Positions 22,936 to 33,858 of a stretch of DNA of 64,000 nucleotides are shown here, piece after piece (the stretch's first letter is position 1; each line of letters starts with the position of its first letter). The stretch lies in assembly GCA_963854735.1 (NCBI GenBank), contig OY978105.1, positions 620,001-684,000 of the forward strand, in the 5' to 3' direction. Made by a program: the position numbers and the translations under genes. The DNA is from Marvania coccoides (lineage: Eukaryota > Chlorophyta > Trebouxiophyceae > Chlorellales > Chlorellaceae). The notes under the pieces are model-generated. The model did no database searches, had not been told where the DNA came from, and saw only the letters and a program-made list of their open reading frames with translations.

Positions 22936-24867
22936 TTACTGCCGCCACAGCTTGAGCACCCTGTCCTTGCCCCCAGACGCCACCGCCGACCCGTCAGGAC
23001 TCCAGTCCACCGTGAAAACCTCGTCGGCGTGCCCCGGCAGGTCCTGCAGCACCTTTTTCGACCGCATGTCCCACACTTTAAGCGTAGAATCTTTAGACCC
23101 CGAAACCGCCAGCCTGGAGTCTGCAGACCAGGCCACTTGGTACACGGGGCCCACGTGCCCGCGCAGGGTGGCCACAAACACGCCGGAGAAACCGTCCCAG
23201 AGCTTCACTGACTTGTCGAAAGAGGCCGAGAGGATCCACCGCCCGTCGGGTGAGAAACACACCTGCAGAGGCAGAGAGAGCAAAAAAACAACCCAAATTA
23301 GGTGCATTAATCATGACTATCACATGAGTAATTTAGCAAGTCGAAAATATATTTTTAAAGGGGGGGGAACCCGCGATATTTACAACTTTATAGAGCAGCA
23401 AATCAAATCAGTAAAACTCGGGAAAAAATAAAATTGTTAAATTTTTAAAATTCTGACCTGGTTGATGAGCTGCTGGTGGCCGGTCATGCGCGCGACGGGA
23501 GTCTTCCCCGTGGACGGCTCCCACAGGCACAGCGTGAAGTCATCAGACCCCGTCACCAGCCGCTCCGGCTTTCCTCGCGTCGCCTAAACATGAGAAAAAA
23601 AACATTTTAGTAATAATAACAAGCTTCTTCCATCAAAAGCGTACTAAAAAACAGAAGCTACAGATTCGCCAACTGTGCTGAGATAATTGAAGATCTAATG
23701 CTGAACTTAAAAATGAAGAAGAAGATACTATCAAATCAAAAGAAGAAAACAAAAAAGAACTTGCTTCTTCGTAGCGCTTCAACGCCGCCGCTTTCGCCGC
23801 TTCGGGGGCCTTCGGCGCCCGCCCGGTGTGGTCGAACGCGCCCGTTCTGAGGGCATATTCGGTGGACAGCGACATGGTGTTGACCCAGTGCCCATGCCCC
23901 TTTAAACTGCGAACCAATTTGCCATCGGCGGCGGACCACACGTTGATAGAGCAGTCGCGCGCGGCGGAGTAGATGAGCCCGTCGCCGCCCCACCGCACGG
24001 CGGTGATGGCAGCGGTGTGGGAGCTCATCGTGAACAGCAGCTTCCGGGCAGCTGCGTCCCACACCCGCAGGGTTGCATCCTTAGACCCCGAAACGAAGCG
24101 CCGGGCGGGCAGCTCCGCGTGCGCGGGCTCCCACGCTAATGACGAGATAAACTTGCGGTGCCCCTACGCAAAAATAAGCTCAATGAACCGCTATTATTAA
24201 CACCCCTTTTTCAAATTTAGTGTAGAAAGGGCAACTGTCCATGCTATTTTCTTACCTTGCACTGCCCCAGGGGCTTGCCCGTGGCGGGGTCCCACAGCCA
24301 CACGGCGCCCGCGTGGTCTCCAGAGGCCACCATCGCTGCATCGGGGCTCCAGGCCAGCGCCAAAACCCACGCTGTGTGTGCTTTGCACGTGTGCTGCGGG
24401 CTCTGCGTGCCCAGGTCCCACAGCCGCACGGTGCAGTCCCCGCTCCCCGATGCCAGGCGCTTCCCGTCCGGCGAAAACGCGACCGACAGTACCGCTTCCG
24501 TGTGCCCCGGAATCGTTGCCGAGCAGCGAGCCACAGAGCGCACCCTGAAGATGGCCTGCGGCTGGTACACCACCCGCAGTACCGCTTCCACGGAAACAGC
24601 GTGTTTTTTTAGGTGCACGCCTAGCTCTGCTGCGAGTTCTTGGTCGTTGATGATAAAGGAGTAGGGGAGGCGCTCTTCCTGGGCGAGGAGTCCGTTCAAC
24701 AGGGTCTCCAGCTGCTGCGGGGTGACGTCATGGGGGACGTCGAGCTGGGGGCCCGTGGGCTCGCCCTCTGGGGACTGGAATTGAATGATGACGTTGGCCG
24801 AAGGCGGAGTGGGGGCCGGGGGGTCCAGACGCCCCTTTTTGGCGGGGGGGAGGGCCATATCCGTCAT
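22936..24867 (-). CDS. NLE1: Notchless homologue (NLE1/Rsa4), 60S ribosome assembly WD40 protein
   Basis: Exons (reverse): 24256-24867, about 23761-24163, about 23458-23583, 22936-23262; about 485 residues, usual for NLE1. The N terminus holds the NLE domain (NVIIQFQSPEGEPTGPQLDV ... LPYSFIINDQEL), which in yeast Rsa4 binds the AAA+ ATPase Rea1/MDN1 during pre-60S maturation. WD40 repeats follow (GHTEAVLSVAFSPDGKRLAS, GHRKFISSLAWEP, ERLVTGSDDFTLCLWEPSTG, GHADEVFTVDWSPDG) to the typical ending DRVLKLWRQ. The junction between exons 2 and 3 is uncertain: the visible donor (GTTCTT) leaves phase 1 while the obvious acceptor gives phase 0; an acceptor 10 bases further on restores the frame. Head to head with RIO2, another ribosome factor. 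Confidence 0.93.
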
Positions 24868-25275
24868 TTATATAGTGTGATTTGGTTGCTGGGCATGAAA
24901 AGAGTGGAAGTTGGCGGCTATGCAGCGAGATTCGATGTAAGTTTGAATAAAGTGATGAAAGATCGAGGTGGCGGCGTGCGTTAGCGAGTTAGAAGAACAC
25001 GGTTAAAATTAGATTTATAAAATTGAATTAATGTGAAGTGAGTTGAGGACAGCAGCGAAATGCCCATGGAGCGTGGCGGCGCGCACAAAATTGCAAATTT
25101 CTCTCTCTTCACTCCGCATGCATTACAGAAAGCATATTAATTATTTTTAATTGCATAGTAAGAATCACAATAGCCTGCGCCAGCTACATCTTAGCTCACC
25201 CGTTGCTTTATATAAATTGGAAAAAATAGTTTGATTTTTTTTTTATCGTCAATTGTTTGAAAAGCTGTTCACAAC
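24868..25275. promoter_or_regulatory. Shared intergenic region between NLE1 and RIO2 (divergent promoter)
   Basis: The start codons of two divergent ribosome-assembly genes lie 408 bp apart with no other gene between. It probably contains both promoters. No specific element was identified. Confidence 0.5.
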
Positions 25276-27512
25276 ATGAAGCTGGACGTCAACGTCCTGC
25301 GCTACCTCAGCAAGGACGACTTCCGCACGCTGACCGCCGTGGAAATGGGCCAGAAAAATGTGAGAAAATAATACAATAAAAAAAACATTTTCCCACAAAC
25401 TTTCAACGTTAAAAACATCGCAACCAATGGCCTGCATCCGTTATCTTTCCCTCCCGACACAGCATGAAATCGTGCCAGCCCAGCTGGTGGACTCCATCGC
25501 CGGACTCAAACACGGCGGCGCCTTCAAGTGCCTGCGCAACCTCCTGCGCCACAAACTGGTGCACCACGACGGCCAAAAGTACGACGGATACCGCCTCACC
25601 ACCTTGGGGTACGATTTCCTCGCCATTCGCGCGCTGGTGGCCCGTGGCGCCATCGCAGGCGTCGGCCGCCAAATCGGCGTCGGAAAGGAGTCTGACGTGT
25701 TTGAGGTGATGGACGACGACGGCAACGTGATGGCACTGAAGCTGCACCGCCTGGGGCGCACCTCGTTCCGCGCCGTCAAGTCCAAGCGTGACTACATGAA
25801 GCGCGGCAGCCACTACAGGTGAAGGATGGGAGAGAAGAAAAGGATATGGGCGAGAAGGCAAAATGCTGGCGGTTTATTTACTTATGTTGTAAATGGCAAA
25901 AGAGCGAAATGAAAGGCGGTTCCAAAGATAATTTGGGCAGAGCTACTTTTCCAACAATGCTTCGTCGTTGTTTCTCTCGCGTTTTGTACCCTGGACAATA
26001 TTATATTTTCCAATACTGTGTACTAATATTGCATTTCTTTTCTACGTATTTCAGTTGGCTCTACCTCTCCCGCCTGGCGGCGCTCAAGGAGTTTGCCTTC
26101 ATGAAGGCGCTGGGCGACGCCGGGCTGCCCGTTCCCCGCGCCATCGAGTGCAACCGCCACGCGGTGCTGATGTCCCTCATTCAGGCGCATCCCATGGTGC
26201 AAGTGCGGGAGCTGGTGAACCCGCGACAGGTGTATACTGGGTGCATGGAGATTCTGATGAGGTTGGCGGGGCTGGGTCTGGTGCACTGCGACTACAACGA
26301 GTTCAACCTGCTGGTGAGTCGAATCCGAAAGGGGACATACATGAAGAAAAAGAGGGCGGAAAACCCGTGCAGCGCTTTTCGATTCGATCTTTTCCTTTGG
26401 TTGGCGTCTTTTTATTCCTATGGTGCATGCGCTATAGCGCGTCAATTAAAACAACCCGTCGTTAATGTGTTCTATGAAAGCATGCAATGATCTCAATTTA
26501 CCACTACCGGCCTCTCATCATCCTTTCCTGTTCCACTGCATTCACCCCGTGCAGATCTCGGATGAGGAGGAGCTGACACTGATTGATTTCCCCCAGATGG
26601 TGTCCGTTGCGCACCCCAACGCGGAGGAGCTGTTTGAGCGCGACGTTGAGGGCGTGGTGAAATTCTTCGAGCGCAAGCTGGGGTACCTGCCGGAGGGTGA
26701 CCCAGCGCTGGAGCTGGTGCGGCCCACTTTCCAGGTGAGAAAACGACTGCTTTGAAGCTCGTGCTTTGATCTTATATTTACTATTGCATTATTTTGCGTA
26801 CTTCTGTGCTTCATCGTGCTCCATTTTTCCTGTTCAAAATTTGAGGTTTTTCGAGCCCTCCCCCCTTCAATGTTACCTTGCGCTTAAGTTTCTCCTACTT
26901 TTCGCTCAATTCCACTCTTAACGCGTGCTATTGCAGGAAGCGCTGGCATTGCAGTCTAGCGGCAACCTGGATGAGCAGCTGAGAGCCTCGGGGTTTAATC
27001 AGGAGCACGCCAGCGCACTGGATCGGTTCGCGGATTCCAGGCGAGGGCAGGGAGACTCGGAAGAAGAAGATGGGAGCAGGAGCGGTGAGGAGGCGGAAGA
27101 GAGTGGAGAGGAGGAAGAGGGAGAGGGCGTTTCAGATGCTAGCAGCGGTGGAGAGCAAGAAGAAGAGGAGGCGGCAACGGGGTCTGGTGAAGAGAGTGGA
27201 GAAGCTGGGGAAGAGGAGGTGGGTGTGAGCGCAGGCGAGGAAGAATTAAGTGCGGTAGTTGAGGTGGCGAGGTTAGGAGACAAAGAAGAGGAGGGAGAAG
27301 CAGGCGCGGCTGGGGCGTTGATACACGAAGATGATGAGGGCGTGAGCGAGGCTGCTGCTGCGGTGGAGGTGGCTCAGCGTGTGGTTGATCAGCAGAGGAG
27401 GGCGGCGCGGCGGGCAGCCATGGTTAAAGCGTCGAGGAACGCCAGCAAGAGCAAGAACAAGGGGAAGAAGAAGAGCGATTCCTCGGGATTCATGGGAGGG
27501 GGCGGGTGGTGA
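25276..27512 (+). CDS. RIO2: RIO2 atypical protein kinase, 40S ribosome maturation
   Basis: Exons: 25276-25359, 25463-25818, 26055-26313, 26555-26734, 26937-27512; 484 residues, all phases consistent. The N-terminal winged-helix domain (MKLDVNVLRYLSKDDFRTLT ... HHDGQKYDGYRLTTLGYDFL) is diagnostic of RIO2. The RIO kinase domain follows: glycine-poor nucleotide loop GVGKESDVFEV, catalytic HCDYNEFNLLV with Asp and Asn, and the metal-binding LIDFPQMVS. The C-terminal exon is a very acidic Glu/Ser stretch ending in a Lys-rich tail (SKNKGKKKSDSSG). RIO2 acts as an ATPase/kinase in late cytoplasmic pre-40S maturation. All key residues are present, so it is probably active. Confidence 0.96.
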
Positions 27513-27937
27513 TTTTTCTGAATGCGTGAATGAATGGAATATATATTTAACTTGAAATAAGTCGGCAGCTTAAAATTCAAATATTTGCTTCTCTCCAGTG
27601 AGCGTCTTGTGTTTGTTGCGCATGCACTGTGAGCAGCCCTAGCTGGACTGCTTGGTGTTCTGTACGGCAGAATTCCCCTGTGCATCTTATCTTTTGTTTT
27701 GTTTTGTTGTTTTGTTTTGAGAATGATTCTCATAATAAGTCGAATAAGCCGACAGCGCTGAGCTAGCTGAGTGATTTGAAACAAGAAAGACAAGAATTTC
27801 GTCGCTATTTTTAATAAATAAAAATTAAATAGATAAGATGGGTCACTGAGCGAGTACGCCCTTAGCCCACGCGTGTTTGCATTGTTCAATTCATTTCACA
27901 AAGTTTGCAAAATTGTCTTCACAGCGGAACCTAAAGA
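27513..27937. other. Intergenic between RIO2 and a membrane-protein gene
   Basis: RIO2 3' flank and the upstream region of the next gene. TTGTTTTGTTTTGTTG runs near 27,695. No gene seen. Confidence 0.6.
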
Positions 27938-29300
27938 ATGTCGCGTCCCCAACTCTTTTCGCCGCTGCTCTCTCCTCCGGATGATATCGATTTCTCTGGA
28001 AATAATCGCAACAATCAGACGACCGGAAACACCATGGAGGATGCCTCTTTCGCGTCGGACCGTATCGACCTGCTGTCGCGGATAGAGATGGAGGAGCTAG
28101 GGGACGTGGGCCCTCGCTTGAATTCTCTGCTGTTTCCTCACCCAGAGGATGATTTGTCCTCAAGCCCTGATTCGCCTCGCCTGGTCGGCGGTAGCGACTA
28201 CCTCAGCCAAAACCTTCACATGGTGAGTGACGAAGACTGCAGTGCATGCGCATTGAACACTCCAACATAAAAAAATAAACAAAATCACGACTCTCTTCTC
28301 ACAGCCGCTCCGCCCTCCCCCCCCCCAAAAAAATGTTTGCAGGCCATCTGCTTCCTCACCCTTCTGGCGGGATACACCGTGCAGCGAATAGCCTGCAAAT
28401 TCGGCTTGCCATACGACTGTCTCCGCGCCGTGAGCATCCATTCATATCCCCTCTAAAAAAGTAACAACTTTTTTTTCCTTGACTAACAAAACAACGAAAT
28501 TTCCTGATCCTGTAGATTGACTACTTTGAGTTCTTCAACGACATCACCAGCCTGGGCCTCTACGGCGTGGCTCTGGGGTGGTTCATCGGCATAGCGGAGC
28601 GCTCTCGCTTCGCTTGGCTGTTCTCTAGGAAGCGGTGGTATGCAGCGGTGATATACCTCGCCGTCCCGCCCGTGTACTCCGCCATTAGCAACTTTGACGT
28701 GCTGAAGCACGACCTGGTGGACATGCACGACTGGGGCTTCGAATTCATCTTCATTTGGCTGATAGGTAAAAAAATATTTATTTATTTATTTAAAAACTAT
28801 TTGGTCTTCACTTTTTCGCCCTTCACGCGCTTCATTAAACCCCAAATGAACCCTTAATAATGATTGCAGGCATGGGCGCGGCTTCAGCGGTCGTGGGGTG
28901 GCACATCTGGGCGGTGTGGCGTCGAGCCTCGCGAGCCTCCTTCGCAGTCTACCTCGCAGTGCGGCTGGGCATGCTGACGTGGTTTGCCATCTCCGCCGCC
29001 ATCCTCGCGCAGTCCAAAGAGGCGGTACACATCCACTTGCACCACTTGTACATCGGCTGGGCGTTGGCTCTGTGGGCAGACCTCAACGAGCCGCTGTCTG
29101 CGGTCACGCTGGCGGTGGGGGCGGGCATTTTTGTGCAGGGGGTCGGGGCGTACTCGTTTGCCCCCGTGTTCTCATCGTTGGGCTGCTTTGAGACGCCGGC
29201 AGCGAAAAAAGTGGCGTGCAAATTTTGGTCGGACGCGCCCTTCACGCTGCAGGTGTGCGGCAGCGGGGGCGCGGCGGCGGAGCACGCGTGTGAGGCGTGA
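27938..29300 (+). CDS. Multi-pass membrane protein with a His-rich helix (unknown family)
   Basis: Exons: 27938-28222, 28343-28429, 28516-28765, 28870-29300; 350 residues, all phases consistent. An acidic, hydrophilic N terminus of about 95 residues (MSRPQLFSPLLSPPDDIDFS...) is followed by about seven hydrophobic helices (AICFLTLLAGYTVQRIAC, SLGLYGVALGWFIGIA, YAAVIYLAVPPVYSAIS, FEFIFIWLIGMGAASAVVGW, VYLAVRLGMLTWFAISAAIL, and others). A conserved-looking segment VHIHLHHLYIGWALALW places four histidines at the start of a helix, which could bind a metal or heme. Two Cys-containing segments lie near the C terminus. I do not recognise the family; it resembles the array proteins in size and helix number but not clearly in sequence. 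Confidence 0.7.
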
Positions 29301-29957
29301 GCGAGGTGGGAAGAGAAGAAGGCTGGGAAGAAAGAAATTTGACCATGCTGTATCGCGTAATGATAATGAGACTACTAACGTAATTAATACGAGGTTTGCT
29401 AGAGTTTACCAAAAATTAATGAAACCAGGAGAGAAATGGGAATGTAGCTCTTCAAAATGCCGTATTACCTTGGGGCATCCATTCTGCCCTTCCACATCGT
29501 TACCAAATGACGATGCGGACCGGGAGTGAGCGCATTCTGAGTAACGCAGAGGCTTCTGGCCGCAGAAGAAGGCATGAAACCGCCTCTTCTGTCGATACAA
29601 TAATTTCGGTGCCAAACAGGCGGCAACGGCAGTGGCGCTGATTTCTCTCTTTGGGCTGGCCTTCTGCTGGCGATGGACAATGGGCATTTCACCGGAAAGT
29701 GCGGCTTCCCCTGTATGAGAGAACTTGAAGTGACCATAGCGCTATGGCTAGCCAGTTAAGGAGTTACTTAAAAGAAAGAGGCTGTTGTGTGAGCACGCTC
29801 AGACTCAGACGTTTATTTTTGGCCCTAGCGAAACGCCATTCCCACAAATTTTCGCTGAACAATCTAATAAAAATATTGTTTAAATCTTGGGAGGGAAAGG
29901 CCGCGGATCCCGGCCATTGAAGGCCATAGGAGGTTCATTCGCTAATTTTTTTGACCG
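29301..29957. other. Intergenic, no gene seen
   Basis: AT-rich spacer upstream of the RNA-binding protein gene. No supported coding or RNA feature. Confidence 0.55.
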
Positions 29958-31992
29958 ATGGGAGAGCCGGTGCTGAGCACGGAGCAAACGCAGCGAAGCC
30001 TCTGGCTTGGTGACCTCCCCCCCTGGTGTGACGAAGGCTTCCTGTTAGGCGTCTTTGCCGGCACCAATCAACTGGTGTCGGTCAAGCTTATACGAAATAG
30101 GGCGTCAGGCATCAGCGAGGGCTACGCATTTTTGGAATTTCGCACGCATGAGGCCGCAGACACCATCCTGAAGACGTACAATGGGCATCCTATCCCCAAC
30201 ACTGACTTGGTCTTTCGACTCAACTGGGCAGCCTATGGCGTGGGAAAGGCGCAGCCCGCGGGCGAAGGTGCGTCATATTTTGCACTAGCACACCACGTCG
30301 TGTCCTCGCCCGGCCGAATACGGTAGTGTTTTTACATACAAACCGATCTTCATTTTTTCCCCACAGATTATTCGCTCTTCGTGGGCGACCTCGCGCCGGA
30401 TGTGACCGACATGATCCTCCAGGAGTACTTCAGGCAGTTCTACCCCTCAGTTCGCAGCGCAAAGGTACGCCAGGGGCCCCCTTTCCCCTTCCGCCTAAGT
30501 GCCCACTCCTCTCCTCTCCCCCTTCTCACTTATTTTGGCCTCCCCTTGCCTTCCCCAGGTCATCACCGACGCCGTCACCTGCCGCTCCAAAGGCTACGGC
30601 TTCGTGCGCTTCGCGGGGGAGGGCGAGCGCGACCGGGCGCTGGCTGAGATGAACGGCCACTTTCTGTCCAACAGGCCCATCCGGGTGTCGCTAGCGACCG
30701 CTCGCAAGAATGCCCCTGCTGCCGGGCTTGCGCCAGGCGGCGCAGCAGCCATACACGCGCCGCACCCCTCTGACTATGACCCCACCAACACCACGCTCTT
30801 CATCGGTGGCCTCAGCTCGCAGGTACGCGGGACAAGGGGCAGTTTCATTGCCCTGATTATACGTCATATCGAAAAGCACAAGAAACTGCGTCTGGACCAC
30901 TTTTTGGAGCAAATATTGGATATGGGGGGCATTTATTGGAGGCTTTTCAGTGAATAGTTGCGGCCGCTGAAAAATGGAAATTAACAAAAAATTATATTTT
31001 ATTCTTGCTGTGTTTTGTAGGTGACCGAGGACCAGATGCGCGCGCTGTTCGGCCGCTTTGGCGACATCATCTACGTCAAGATCCCGCAGGGCAAGGGCTG
31101 CGGCTTCGTGCAGTTCGTTCTCCGAACCTCAGCTGATCGGGCCATGGGCGCCATGAACGGCCAGGTGCTGGGAAACTCCGCCATTCGCATCTCCTGGGGA
31201 CGCAGCAGCAGCAGGGCCGCAAACCATGCCGCGCAGCTCGCCTCCCTCGCCGGGATTCCTGCTGCAGCGGCTTTTGGCCCAGGGGGGGCGGCGTTCGCCG
31301 ACCCCTCGCTGCTGGCTGCGGCGGTGGCCGGCTACCGCCCACAGTACGGCGGCGGGCCGGGGCTGCTGCCGGGCGATCCGTACGGCGGGTTCGCTGGCGT
31401 GCCTGGAGGGCCTGGCGATGTTTTTGCGGCCGGCGGGGCGCCGTATGGGATGCCGGGCATGGGAGCCGCTTTTGGGATGGCAGGTGAGCTTTGATTCCCC
31501 TTCTAAATTTATATTACATAGGTTGATTACATTGAGCGTTTCTTTCCATTTTATTCAATTCAAATTAAAGGCTGCCGTTATCATTGAATTAATTCACGCA
31601 TTCCTTCTCTCTCAACTACCCATCTCCCAGGCATGCACGGAATGGAGATGCACAACATGCAGCAGCAGCAGCAGCACAGCATGGCCAACGGCAAGGGCAT
31701 GCTGCCCCCAGCAGCCGCGGCGGCAATGGCGGCGGCAGCCGCCGCCGCCCCGCCCTCCAGCGACCCCACGGGCTCCGAGGGCAACGGCAGCCTGTCGGAT
31801 AAGCCCTCTACCGAGCTGCCGCAATCTTCGTCCGGCTCAGAGGTGCTGGCAGCGCTGGATGCTGCGGGAGAGGTCCCTGTGGTGGCGGCAGCTGCCGGGA
31901 AGGCTGCGTTCCCTGCGCAGAACGGCAAGACGGCGGGTGTCGCGACGGTGCCCCCCCTCGGGACCCAGCTCCTGGCCAGTCTGTTCTTTTGA
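29958..31992 (+). CDS. Three-RRM RNA-binding protein, RBP45/47 (Nam8/TIA-1-like)
   Basis: Exons: 29958-30267, 30367-30464, 30559-30822, 31021-31483, 31631-31992; 498 residues. Three RRMs: RRM1 about residues 14-97 (SLWLGDLPPW ... GYAFLEF), RRM2 about 105-190 (YSLFVGDLAPDVTD ... SKGYGFVRF), RRM3 about 213-290 (NTTLFIGGLSSQVTEDQM ... GCGFVQF). A Gly/Ala/Pro-rich tail with a Gln run (MQQQQQHS) and an Ala run follows. The order and spacing, with the atypical first RNP, match plant RBP45/47 and yeast Nam8, which bind U-rich RNA and act in splicing and stress granules. Nuclear or nucleo-cytoplasmic location is inferred. Confidence 0.9.
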
Positions 31993-33858
31993 AGAGTTAG
32001 TTTTAGTAACACGGCAATGAAAAATATGCTGCGTACAGAGGAAGAAGAGAAATTTGGCGGTGCCTTTTTTTTTTTCCTCCTTTGTTTCATTTTGCTGTCT
32101 CCCCTTTCTGAATAAAATTACATTTTCCATACAGCCGTCAGCTCGTTTCTTTCTTTCTTCTTCTTTCCTTCTTTCTTTCTTCCTCCTTCTTCTCCCCTTC
32201 GCCCTTGATACCCTTTGAGCCGAGGATTCACCTTGCTGTTTGTCTTCTTTCTTTCTAAATCTTTCTTTGTTTTCGGTCTCTTTTCACGTCATTTCCTATA
32301 ACTACCTGGTTCAACTAATATTTCACTTCTTCTCTCTTTTTTTTTTGAAAAATTTGGAAAGCTCATTTCTACCTGCTCCTCTTGTCTCTTCGCAAGGGAA
32401 ATTCTCTTGCCCCTCAAACTGCGACACCGCCGTCGTTTCTTCAGTGAGTACTCTCTGCGGCCCTCTATGCGCCTCTCCTTCCTTGCTACCTTACTCTTTC
32501 CTTTTCCCTCTCGGTACTTTTTGACTGTCTTTTCCTTCTGAAAGCAGTGTCCGTCAATTCTTCTCATTCATTTTTTTTTCCTTACGATTCATATCCCTTC
32601 GTCATGAAAGGCGAGGTCCTCCCGCCCCTTTTTTTCCTCCTGCACCGGGACTCCATGGGAAACGCTAGACAGAGATAATTAGAAAGACTAGAATAAGGCT
32701 ATCACGTATCGCTCTGTGTTGTTGTTTTTGCCAGTCCTCTTTACCTACTGTTGCACGCAATGCCACAATGACACGACGCCCTTCATTTTGTCTCTGGCAT
32801 AGAAAAAGGCAAGAGAGATGCCCCCCCCTCTTGCAGCAAGCACCACATTCTCTTCAGCTGCCGCTCGTCAGAATTGAGCTGTGCCAGGTAGCCCCATGAG
32901 GCCTGCCTGGTGCGCATGGCTTCCTTTTGTTTTCATCTGCCCCTAGGGTCGATCGATGGAGCGTGTTCCAGCATTCCTAAATAACAATTCTTTTGCGTTC
33001 TTCTCGTTTTTCTGGGGTGTTTTCTTAGTATTATTCCTTTGTGCGGCGCGCTTTGCAGGTGTTGATCACCTGTCGCAGCGGGCCACCTTTCCTTTACGGG
33101 TGCGTGGCACATATGAAACAAAGTCAATAGGTCCGGTTTTTCCTCCCATGTTTTTATCGGGAAAAACATTTTTTCTATTTTTGTTTCTTTCAATTTGCCA
33201 CCCTAACGACCCTAGTAGTACTCGCTGTGTGTTTATTCAATGTTTCTCCGTATGGATTTCTTTCTTCCCCCCTTTCTGGCAACTACCTGCCCCGCCCGCC
33301 CTTTCACCCCTCCCTCCATTTTTATTTTCTTTGCCCAAGGGGCACCAAGTTTTGGGCCGTGTTGTAGGGCAGTGCGCGGTGGTGGCGTTTGTTTGCATTC
33401 GAAATTCCTTCCTTCCTTTCCTTTCGTTTCGTTTCGCTTTTCCACCCAGCATTTCCCCCTCTGTCTAAGTTCCTTTCTTCTTCTTTTTCGACTACTCACC
33501 TATATTTTTGATGCGCTTATTTACCAAATGCAGCGCCTCGTGCGGCACGTATGTAAATGCACAGGCCGTTATAAAGAGTTGATAAATACTAGCAGCGGGC
33601 AGCAGCGGTTCCCAACCTCTTCTTTCAAATGAAAGAAAAACGGCCCTGCTGAGCTGAGCACGCATTCAGAGAAAGGGTCAGAGTGTTCTCCCTGCGTTTG
33701 CATGTGTTGATGAGCTCCTCTCACGGGGGGGAGGAGAGAGAGTCTCAGCTCCACGGCAGTTCAAAATTCAAGCGCAAGCGCAGAAACTCGAAAATTGTCG
33801 TGTCGTGTCGCACAGTGTGGCATGGCAGCTGCATTTAATTATATTTAATAAAGTGAAC
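31993..33858. other. Long pyrimidine-rich intergenic region
   Basis: About 1.9 kb without a supported gene. The + strand is strongly T/C-rich, with TTTC/TTCC runs near 32,140-32,200 and similar tracts up to about 33,490. It may include the 3' UTR of the RNA-binding protein and the 5' UTR of the TCP11 gene. Open frames here are low complexity. Confidence 0.55.
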
